Shown piece after piece: positions 34,585-42,003 of a DNA stretch of 64,000 bases; position 1 is the first letter of the stretch, and every line of letters starts with the position of its first letter. Origin of the DNA: Streptomyces broussonetiae (GTDB taxonomy: Bacteria > Actinomycetota > Actinomycetes > Streptomycetales > Streptomycetaceae); assembly GCF_009796285.1 (NCBI RefSeq), contig NZ_CP047020.1:1736001-1800000 (forward strand). Direction: 5' to 3'. A program made the translations under genes and the position numbers. Under the pieces are notes generated by a model that did no database searches, was not told the origin of the DNA, and saw only the letters and a program-made list of their open reading frames with translations.

Positions 34585-35507
34585 CTGTGATCACCGTCCT
34601 GGTGCAGTTCGGCCACATAGCCGCCGGGGAACTGCACCACGGCGTTGGAGCGGCCCCCGGCGGTGTACGGGCCCCACAGCACCTGCGCGCCCGCCGCCTC
34701 GGCCTTGCGCAACGTCACGGCGAGATCATGCACCGCGTAACCGGTGGTCTCCCGCCCGAACGGGTAGGGAAGATGGCCGTCGGTGACGTTCACGACCGTG
34801 TTGCCGAACCCGGAGCGGATGGCGATTCGGCGATATCTCTCCTGGGGCAGACCGATGTCGCCGCCGTCCGCCGCCCGGCGGTCCGAGACGACACGGCCCC
34901 CGGTGAACCGCAGGTAGGAGCCCAGGAACCCGTCCACCGAGTCGGGCGTCAGGTAGACGCGGTTGTCGGGCACGGATTGAAGGGGCTTGTACGACGGCGC
35001 CGTGGTGTGCCAGTACAGCTGAGCGTTGACGCCGCCCGGGAACTGGACGACCGCGTCCCGCCCGATCGGGTCGTCGAACGGCGCCACGACCAGCTGTGCG
35101 CCGCTCTGCCGGGCCAGTCGCACGCCCTTGTCGAAGTCGCTCATGAGCCAGCCCGTCCGTTCGGCGCCGAACGGGTACGGGGCGGGCGTTCGGAAGTCGA
35201 AGACGGACAGGGTGCCGACCGGCGACATCACCAGTTCCGACTCGGTCCTGCTGGGCGTCGGCGTGACGGTCGTGAGGACCTTGGCCGTGTGCGTCCCGCC
35301 GAACGTCGCGGTCCAGGCGGCGACGAACGCGTCCACCTTGCCGGGGGTGACATAGACGTGCGTGGTGTCGTACTGGGGACCCACCGCCGTGGTCGAGGCC
35401 GGCGCGACTGCCGCCCCGTCCTGGGCCGAGGACGGCGCCCCGGATCCCACCACGCTCAGTGCCACCATGACAGCGGGCAGCACCCATGCCATCGCTCTGC
35501 GCTTCAT
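34581..35507 (-). CDS. Exported two-domain VOC (glyoxalase-like) protein
   Basis: A 308-residue protein with an N-terminal Sec signal (MKRRAMAWVLPAVMVALSVVGSGAPSSAQ, cleavage near residue 28). Two vicinal-oxygen-chelate domains follow: about 48-155 (YDTTHVYVTPGKVDAFVAAWTATFGG ... AVVQFPGGVNAQLYWHT) and about 170-300 (NRVYLTPDSVDGFLGSYLRFTGG ... AVVQFPGGYVAELHQ). Each domain ends in the same VVQFPGG strand, which suggests internal duplication. VOC proteins are usually cytosolic enzymes or antibiotic-binding proteins, so export is unusual. The ATG at 35507 has GAAGGGA upstream. Confidence 0.82.
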   Translation of the reverse strand: MKRRAMAWVLPAVMVALSVVGSGAPSSAQDGAAVAPASTTAVGPQYDTTHVYVTPGKVDAFVAAWTATFGGTHTAKVLTTVTPTPSRTESELVMSPVGTLSVFDFRTPAPYPFGAERTGWLMSDFDKGVRLARQSGAQLVVAPFDDPIGRDAVVQFPGGVNAQLYWHTTAPSYKPLQSVPDNRVYLTPDSVDGFLGSYLRFTGGRVVSDRRAADGGDIGLPQERYRRIAIRSGFGNTVVNVTDGHLPYPFGRETTGYAVHDLAVTLRKAEAAGAQVLWGPYTAGGRSNAVVQFPGGYVAELHQDGDHR

Positions 35508-35621
35508 TTCCGTTCCCTTCCGCCTGAGCCGTACACATCGAAAGCTAGGCACCGGGCGCGGGAGCGATCATGCCGACAGCGCCCCGGCTCTTGCCTTTCC
35601 GGGAACAGTGGCGGCCGGGCG

Positions 35622-36593
35622 TCAGGTCCCGACGTGTGCGCCGCGCCACTGCACCGGCGACATCCCGTACGTCTCGCGGAACGTCCGGCTGAAGTGGGAG
35701 GGGTTGGTGAAACCCCAGCGGGCGGCCACCGCCGCGATCGACCGGTGGGCCGCGCCGTTCTGGGCCAGCTCCTCGCGCGCCGCCTCGAGCCGTCGGGTGC
35801 GCACCCAGGCGTTGACCGTGGTGCCCTGCAGCTGGAAGATCCGGTGCAAGTAGCGCAGGGAGATGCTGTGCTGATCGGCGATGTCCTGCGGGGTGAGCCC
35901 GGGATCCTGCAGCCGGACCTGGACGGATGCGGTGATCCGGTCCCACAGCGCCGGCGCGGACCGGCTGCTGACCTGCTCCAGGGCCAGGGTGGCCAGGAGC
36001 TCCGCCGCGACGCGGGCGAGGTCGTCGCGTCGGGTCGTGCCCGCCCGGATGACCTCGTCGACGAGCCCGCGCAGCAGCGGCATCAGCAGGGCCGCCGCCC
36101 CGTCCCCGCTGTCGTCCACCACGGTCGCCGTCAGGGCGGACAGCTGCCCCTCCTCCAGCCGGAGCAGGGCGCGGGGAAGCATGAGGACCCGGGCCCGCTG
36201 CCGCTGGGGCAGCACGATCCGGTACGGGCGCCGCGCGTCGTGGAACGCCAGCCGGCCGGGCCGGAGTTCGGCGGTGCGGCCGTCCTGGAAGAGCAGCGCG
36301 GTACCGTCCAGTTGGAGACGCACCAGGATGTGGGTGCTCCGGTCGGCGGCCACCGAGCGGGCGCTGCGCAGAATCGTTCCCGGGCCGAACTCCTCGGTGG
36401 CGATCTGGAGTGCGCCCAGCCGCTCGGCGGTCAGCTCGCCCGCCCACGGGCGGCCGGTCTCCACGGCGATCTCCAGACCCACGAAGACCTGGGACAGCGC
36501 GCGTTCCCATGCGGCGACACGGTCCCTGGGTGCAAGGCTCCGAGTGGAGAAGGACACCCCCTGGCCCGGGATGGTCAGCGAAGCGGTCAGCAC
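35622..36593 (-). CDS. AraC family transcriptional regulator (copy 2)
   Basis: A 323-residue regulator with the same layout as the gene at 22.0 kb. The N-terminal ligand-binding domain begins RDRVAAWERALSQVFVGLEIAV; the C-terminal HTH pair is DIADQHSISLRYLHRIFQLQGTTVNAWVRTRRLEAAREEL and RSIAAVAARWGFTNPSHFSRTFRETYGMSPVQWR. The GTG start at 36593 has GAGGGGAG upstream and lies inside the 3' end of the preceding AraC gene (7-nt overlap). Tandem and probably co-translated. Confidence 0.9.
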   Translation of the reverse strand: MLTASLTIPGQGVSFSTRSLAPRDRVAAWERALSQVFVGLEIAVETGRPWAGELTAERLGALQIATEEFGPGTILRSARSVAADRSTHILVRLQLDGTALLFQDGRTAELRPGRLAFHDARRPYRIVLPQRQRARVLMLPRALLRLEEGQLSALTATVVDDSGDGAAALLMPLLRGLVDEVIRAGTTRRDDLARVAAELLATLALEQVSSRSAPALWDRITASVQVRLQDPGLTPQDIADQHSISLRYLHRIFQLQGTTVNAWVRTRRLEAAREELAQNGAAHRSIAAVAARWGFTNPSHFSRTFRETYGMSPVQWRGAHVGT

Positions 36594-37627
36594 GGTACGT
36601 CTCCCCTCACCCGGCTCGCACGCTCCCGGTCGAGCCAGTCGGTGGGAGACAGGCCGAACGAACTGCGAAAGGCCCTGCTGAACCGGGCGGGACTGCTGAA
36701 GCCCCAGCGTCGCGCGACCTGGCCCAGGCTGACGGATCCCGGTGCCCGTGCGGCGAGTTCCCTGCGGCACTCCTCCAGGCGCAGTTCGCGGATCCACTGG
36801 CACACGGTGGTGTCCTCCGCCTCGAACAAACGGTGCAGATAGCGCACGGAGATGCCGTGGGCATCGGCGATGGCCCGCGGAGTCAGGCCGGAATCCGCCA
36901 GGTGCCAGCGGATGAAGGCCTTGATCCGCAGGAGCAGGACCCGGTCGGCACCGGGCAGTGCGTCCGGATCCTCGCCCAGTTGGTCCGCGGCCGTGGCCGC
37001 CATCAGGTCGATGACGCCCTCGGCCAGTCGCTCGGCCACCGGCGTCGCGTAGGCCTCGGAGGTGTCCGCCAGCCGTTCCAGCAACGGGGTGAGCAGGCCG
37101 GTCAGACCGCTGCTCGGGCGCACGGCCCGCGCGGTGAGCCGGCTCAGGTCTGCCTCCGACCGCCCGAGCAGGTCCCGCGGGACCGCGAAGATCTTCAACC
37201 GGAAGCGTTCCGGGAAGGCCGTGCGGAAGGGCCGGACGGTCTCGAAGAACCCGATGTCGCCGGCGCGCAACTCGGTGGTGCGGCCGTCCTGTCCGACCTG
37301 GGCCCGGCCGGTGCTCTGCAGCGCCACGAAGATGTCCCGCCCGTCGCCGCGGGCGATGAAGCGAGGCGAGCGGTGGACCCGGCCCGGATCGCATTCCACC
37401 GTGATGATCCGCAGGTCGCCGAGGTGATCGGTGCGCATGGCCGCGTCATAGGTACGGCCGTCGGTGGCGATCTCCATCCCGACCAGGGTCGCGAGCACGG
37501 CGTCGTGCCAGAAGTCCAGACTCTCGCGCGGCGGAACCGAGCGGGTGCTCAGCACCTGCGCTCGCGGACTCGTGCAGGAGGCCGTCCACCAGCTTCTCTC
37601 CCCGTGGGGGCCGATCACGGTTGGCAT
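36587..37627 (-). CDS. AraC family transcriptional regulator (copy 3)
   Basis: A 346-residue regulator of the same subfamily. The ligand-binding domain begins RESLDFWHDAVLATLVGMEIAT; the C-terminal HTH pair is AIADAHGISVRYLHRLFEAEDTTVCQWIRELRLEECRREL and VSLGQVARRWGFSSPARFSRAFRSSFGLSPTDW. The DNA-binding half is closest in feel to copy 1 (ISVRYLH-LF-ED-TV--WI). Start ATG at 37627; the exact start is uncertain because no strong ribosome site is seen. It overlaps copy 2 by 7 nt. Confidence 0.88.
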   Translation of the reverse strand: MPTVIGPHGERSWWTASCTSPRAQVLSTRSVPPRESLDFWHDAVLATLVGMEIATDGRTYDAAMRTDHLGDLRIITVECDPGRVHRSPRFIARGDGRDIFVALQSTGRAQVGQDGRTTELRAGDIGFFETVRPFRTAFPERFRLKIFAVPRDLLGRSEADLSRLTARAVRPSSGLTGLLTPLLERLADTSEAYATPVAERLAEGVIDLMAATAADQLGEDPDALPGADRVLLLRIKAFIRWHLADSGLTPRAIADAHGISVRYLHRLFEAEDTTVCQWIRELRLEECRRELAARAPGSVSLGQVARRWGFSSPARFSRAFRSSFGLSPTDWLDRERASRVRGDVPC

Positions 37628-37701
37628 GGTGCGAGCATGCGGTCGTGGCGCGACACCACGCATCAGTCGGTCGACTGGTCGACCTGCCCGTTCCGCACGC
37701 T

Positions 37702-38691
37702 TCAGTGCAAACGGGCACTCAGAAAGGCGTAACCGGTCAGGAGAGCCGCCCGAGTGGGCGCGCTGTCGTCCAGGGCATGCAGGGCCACGAAGTCGTGGAC
37801 CGTGCCGAGGAACCGTACGGCGGACGCCTCGACCCCGGCCTCGCACAGATTCCGCGCGTACTGCTCGCCCTCGTCCCGGGCCACGTCCGCCTCGGCGGTG
37901 ACGATCAGTGCCGGCGGCAGCCCGACCAGGTCCTCGGTGCGTGCCCGCAGCGGGGACGCGGTGGGCTCGTCGTGCAGGGCCGGGTCCGTGACGTAGCGCG
38001 CCCAGTACGTGCGCAGCGCACGGCGGGTGAGCAGGTATCCGGTGGCGAACTGCCGTTGCGAGGGGCTGTCGCAGCGGGAGTCGGTGAGCGGGTAGTAGAG
38101 CAGCTGCGCGCTGAGCCGTGGCCCGCCACGGGACTTCGCCAGCATGGTCACGGCGGCAGCCAGCGTGGCACCGGCGCAGTCGCCCGCCACGGCCACCCGG
38201 CGCCCGTCGAGGCCGAGTTCGTCGGCTCGGGAGACCGCCCAGGTCAGCAGCTCGTAGCACTCCTCCAGCGCCACGGGGTAGCGGACCTCGGGGGTGCGGC
38301 TGTACTCGGGGACGACGGCGCACACCTGCGCGCCCCTGACGACCTCGCTGATGAGGCGGGCATGGGTCTGCGCGTCGCCCAGCGTCCACCGGCCGCCGTG
38401 CACGTACAGGAGGGTGGGCAGCGGGCCGGTCGCGCCCGCCGGGCGGACGGTCCAGAATCCGAGCAGCCCGGACGGGCCGACCGAGGCCACGCGGTAGACC
38501 GCGTCCACGTCGAAGTCCTCGAACCGGTCGACCTGGGCCTCCCGGAGCGCCTGCCGCGCCGTGTCGGGGCCGAGGTCGTCGAGGGACGGGGGCGCGGCGG
38601 CGGCGGTGACGAGCCGCCGCACCACGGGGTCGAGGACGACGGCCGCGCGGGACTCACCGCCCGGCCGGCCTCCGGGGGCTCTCCGCATCAC
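37702..38691 (-). CDS. HSL-family alpha/beta hydrolase with Cys at the nucleophile position
   Basis: A 329-residue esterase-like protein of the hormone-sensitive-lipase/Aes family. The oxyanion motif appears as YVHGGRWTLGD near residue 95. The nucleophile elbow reads AGDCAGATLAAAV near residue 168, so the expected Ser (GDSAG) is Cys (codon TGC). The late Asp (VTAEADVARDEG) and His (GTVHDFVALH) are present. A Ser-to-Cys change usually lowers esterase activity but could favour thioester or acyl-transfer chemistry. Lies between AraC copy 3 and LAL copy 2, same strand. Confidence 0.85.
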   Translation of the reverse strand: MMRRAPGGRPGGESRAAVVLDPVVRRLVTAAAAPPSLDDLGPDTARQALREAQVDRFEDFDVDAVYRVASVGPSGLLGFWTVRPAGATGPLPTLLYVHGGRWTLGDAQTHARLISEVVRGAQVCAVVPEYSRTPEVRYPVALEECYELLTWAVSRADELGLDGRRVAVAGDCAGATLAAAVTMLAKSRGGPRLSAQLLYYPLTDSRCDSPSQRQFATGYLLTRRALRTYWARYVTDPALHDEPTASPLRARTEDLVGLPPALIVTAEADVARDEGEQYARNLCEAGVEASAVRFLGTVHDFVALHALDDSAPTRAALLTGYAFLSARLH

Positions 38692-38757
38692 GCACTCCCC
38701 TCTGTCTGGGCGGCGCCGCTCGTCGGCAGGTTCGTACGGAACCGCCCGGTCCCCGCC

Positions 38758-41700
38758 TCACCTGTCCTGGAGGAGGTCACGCAGTTGCTGGCGGCGGCTG
38801 ATGCCGAGCTTCGGGTAGACGTTGTACAGGTGGGAGCCCACGGTACGTGGCGAGAGGAAGAGCTGTTCACCGATCTCACGATTCGACAGGCCGCGCGCGG
38901 CCATCAGGACGATCTGCCGTTGCTGTGCCGTCAGTTGCTCCAGCAGACCCGAGGTGTCGGGGGTGGGTGCCGCTCCGCTGGCGCGCAGTTCGCGGGCGGC
39001 GGCCGCGGCGAGGGCGCCCGCGCCGAGGCGTTCGGCGGTTTCCCGCGCGGTGGTCAGCTGCTGACGCGCCTCGCGTGTGCGGCGGCCGCGGCGCAGCCAG
39101 ATGCCGTAGTTGAGGCGGACGTGGGCGCGTTCCCACGGCCACCGGTCCGCCTCGTGGTTGACCAGGGCGAGGTGGAAGTGCTGCTCGGCGTCCTCGTCCG
39201 GGTCGACCAGGGCGGTGGCATGGTGCAGGAGCAGCGTCATCCTGATGCTCGGGCGATCTCCCTGCTCTGCCCGGACGCGCGCCAGGAGGGCAACGGCCTC
39301 GGCCGTGCGGCCGGTGCGTTGGGCCGCGACCGCGAGTTCGGCGATGCTCCGCGGCGACAGGACGGGGTGCAACGGCGCGCCGTCGCCGGTGAACAACTCG
39401 CGCAGGTGTCGCCAGGCGCCGTCCCAGTCGCCGAGCGCGATGGAGGCGAGTCCCCGGGCGCGCAGCAGGCGGGCCTGGGTGGCCCGGTTCTCGTCCAGGC
39501 AGACGCCGCGCCAGATCGAGGGGGTGAGCCAGGGCTCCGGGGGGACCGTTCCGCGCAGCGCCTGCAGGGCCAGGGCCTGTGCCTGAAGATCCGCCTGGAG
39601 GCGTGGCAGGCGCAGCACCACGGTCTCGGCCGTGGCCTCCCGGACCAGGTCCTCGGCCTCGGTGAACCACCCGATGCCCACGAGGGTGTCCACGAGGGCG
39701 AGAACCGTCCAGCCGCGGAGACCGAAGGCGCGGGCGGTCCGGAGCTGGGCGTCGCTCTCGCGGAACTGTCCCAGACACACGTCCGCCTCGTCCGCGAGGT
39801 AGGCGGCCGAGAGCACCGCCATACGGCAGGCCGGCGTCTCCAGGCCGTCCAGCGGCGCACCGTGCCCACGACCGAGGCCCGTCGGCGAGCCTGTCGTGTC
39901 CTGCCGCCGGATCACCGCGGTGACCAGCGCGTCCAGAGCCTGCCGCGTGTCCGGCCGGTCCAGACGCCCCAGAGGCCCGGTCACGGTGGGCCGGGGCCGG
40001 CCGACACCGTCGGCTTCGTGGACACGCTCGGCCTCCCGGCCGTAGTCGACCTCGCAGGCGCGGTCGGCCTCCTGGCGGTCATCATCAGCCTCGCGAACAC
40101 CGTCGGCCTCGCGGGCACTGACGGCCTCCCGGCCATTCTCTGCCTCGCGAGCACCGTCGGCCCCCCGGCCACCGCCGGCCTCCCGGGCGCGGTCGAGCAG
40201 CCTGGACAGGTCGGCACGGTGCTCCGGCAGTCCGGACTGGACGGTGATGCCCGCTGCCACCGCCGTCAGGGCGAGTGCGACGGGCCGGCCGACCGCCGGG
40301 AAATGCTCCGAGGCGTCGACCAGGAGGTTGAAGGCCTCCCGCTGGGCCGACTCCAGTGACAGCATCGAGGCCAGGGCACCGGCCGCCGCGCAGGCGAGTT
40401 CCGGATCCCCCGGGTCCTGCACGAACCGGCCGTACAGGTCCCTCACCCAGCCGGGATCTCCCACCGCATGCGCGGCCACGAGGGCCTCGGCCAGCCGGCG
40501 TGCGCGTTCCCGCGGCTGCGGGCTGAGCCGGGCGGCCCGCTCCAGGGCGCTCGCGGTGCCCACGACGTCCCCGTGCCGCCAGGCAGAGTCCTCGAGCGCG
40601 GCGGCCACGGACTCGTTGGTACGCAAGGTGGCGCCGGCCAGGTGACGGGCTCTGCTCTCCGGCTGCGTGACGGCCGCGGCGAGGTCCAGATGGGCCCGCT
40701 GCCGGTCACCGGCCAGGTGCCGTGAGAACGCGGCCGACCGGGCCAGCGGATGTCGGAAGACGAGCCGGTCCTCGATCAGCGAGACCAGACCGGCCGCCTC
40801 CGCCGGGGCCCACACCGCGAGGTCGTCGGTGTCCAGCGCGGCCATCAGGGCGGCGACGCTCTCCCCCGGCTCGGCGGCCGCGGCGTACAGCAGAGCCCGT
40901 CCCGTCTCGGGGGGAAGCGCGTCGAGTCGCGCCGCGAAGGCGTGTGCCGTCAGCGGGCGCCGGGCCACAGCAGCGTCGGCGCCTGCCGTTCGGGAGGCCA
41001 CGGACGCACGGCGGCCCAGTTCCACCAGGGCCAACGGGCTGCCCTCGGCTTCGTCCAGGATCTCCAGCCTGCGCCGGCCGGTGGGCGCGGTCGGCTGCCG
41101 GTCCAGCAGCGCCGCGGCCGACATCGCGCTCAGCGGACCCAGGTGCACGGTCTCCAAACCGGGGGGCAGACCGGGCGGTGGCGCCTCACCGCGCGCGGTG
41201 AGCAGCAGCCTGACCGGGCGGCCGGCCAGGAGCCGGATCCCCGCGCAGAGCGCGTAGACGAAGGCGGGGTCGCAGGCGTGGATGTCGTCCACGCACACCA
41301 GTACCGGCCGGAATGTGGCGAGCCGTTCCAACAACGCCAGCAGTGCGGCCTGCACCTGTCCGTCGTCCGGCCCTTGGTGCGGCCCGCCGTCGTGGGCGCC
41401 GGGGTTCATGGCGGCGCCCAGCACCTGTCCGTGTACGGCGGGCAGGCCGGGCAACTCGTCCAGGACCGGCACCAGCAGCTGCTGCAGACAGGCGCGGACG
41501 TGCCGACGGTCCGCGGCCCAGCCCTGCGCCGACAGGACGAGCATGCCGTCGCCGGTGGCCAGTTCCCGGGCGTGGTGGAGCAAGGTCGTACGGCCGATCC
41601 CCTCCTCCCCGAGGAGCAGCAGCGCCTGGGGGCTGCCGGGCAGTCCCGTCACGCAGCGCTGGATCCGCTCGATCTCGCTGTCGCGGCCCAGTGGCCGTGA

Positions 41701-41769
41701 CGCCGCCGTACGGCAGGACCGCCGGGCGGCTTCCTCGCCGGCCGCCGATCGGGATGGATGGACCGTCAT
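38758..41769 (-). CDS. LAL-type LuxR regulator (copy 2) with altered Walker A and an 18-nt repeat insert
   Basis: A 1003-residue MalT-like regulator. The N-terminal ATPase domain has LLLLGEEGIGRTTLL near residue 50, where the invariant Walker A Lys is Arg (codon CGT). Walker B is intact (PVLVCVDDIHACD near 155). A helical repeat region follows, interrupted at about residues 525-590 by a charged low-complexity stretch built of READG-like hexapeptides. The C-terminal LuxR HTH is LTAQQRQIVLMAARGLSNREIGEQLFLSPRTVGSHLYNVYPKL. ATP hydrolysis may be weak or absent. Divergent from LAL copy 3, sharing a 234-nt control region. Confidence 0.9.
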   Translation of the reverse strand: MTVHPSRSAAGEEAARRSCRTAASRPLGRDSEIERIQRCVTGLPGSPQALLLLGEEGIGRTTLLHHARELATGDGMLVLSAQGWAADRRHVRACLQQLLVPVLDELPGLPAVHGQVLGAAMNPGAHDGGPHQGPDDGQVQAALLALLERLATFRPVLVCVDDIHACDPAFVYALCAGIRLLAGRPVRLLLTARGEAPPPGLPPGLETVHLGPLSAMSAAALLDRQPTAPTGRRRLEILDEAEGSPLALVELGRRASVASRTAGADAAVARRPLTAHAFAARLDALPPETGRALLYAAAAEPGESVAALMAALDTDDLAVWAPAEAAGLVSLIEDRLVFRHPLARSAAFSRHLAGDRQRAHLDLAAAVTQPESRARHLAGATLRTNESVAAALEDSAWRHGDVVGTASALERAARLSPQPRERARRLAEALVAAHAVGDPGWVRDLYGRFVQDPGDPELACAAAGALASMLSLESAQREAFNLLVDASEHFPAVGRPVALALTAVAAGITVQSGLPEHRADLSRLLDRAREAGGGRGADGAREAENGREAVSAREADGVREADDDRQEADRACEVDYGREAERVHEADGVGRPRPTVTGPLGRLDRPDTRQALDALVTAVIRRQDTTGSPTGLGRGHGAPLDGLETPACRMAVLSAAYLADEADVCLGQFRESDAQLRTARAFGLRGWTVLALVDTLVGIGWFTEAEDLVREATAETVVLRLPRLQADLQAQALALQALRGTVPPEPWLTPSIWRGVCLDENRATQARLLRARGLASIALGDWDGAWRHLRELFTGDGAPLHPVLSPRSIAELAVAAQRTGRTAEAVALLARVRAEQGDRPSIRMTLLLHHATALVDPDEDAEQHFHLALVNHEADRWPWERAHVRLNYGIWLRRGRRTREARQQLTTARETAERLGAGALAAAAARELRASGAAPTPDTSGLLEQLTAQQRQIVLMAARGLSNREIGEQLFLSPRTVGSHLYNVYPKLGISRRQQLRDLLQDR
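40013..40197. repeat. 18-nt tandem minisatellite inside LAL copy 2
   Basis: About ten imperfect 18-nt units (one of 21 nt), such as GCCTCGCGAACACCGTCG and GCCTCGCGAGCACCGTCG, run in tandem. All keep the reading frame and encode hexapeptides related to READGV or READGA on the minus strand. Confidence 0.75.
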
Positions 41770-42003
41770 GCACTTACTCCGGACCTGTTCGGCTGCCCAC
41801 GGCGGTGGGCATGTTCCCTGGCCGAGTCAATGATCGGGGACACCCGGCCAAGCTGCTTCTGTCACATGACCGGTCCTTCCCGGGTTCCGGTGCTGAACGG
41901 TGTCGGGACCGCGAACGGCGGCCGTACGCGGCTCGTGCGCGTGCGGTCGGCCGTGGGTGACAGGATGACCGGGGCATGATCACCGGTGCTGGAGGAGACG
42001 ACC

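Noticed and set aside
40013..40197. CRISPR-like array
   Set aside because: Tandem 18-nt units without spacers, in frame inside a coding gene.
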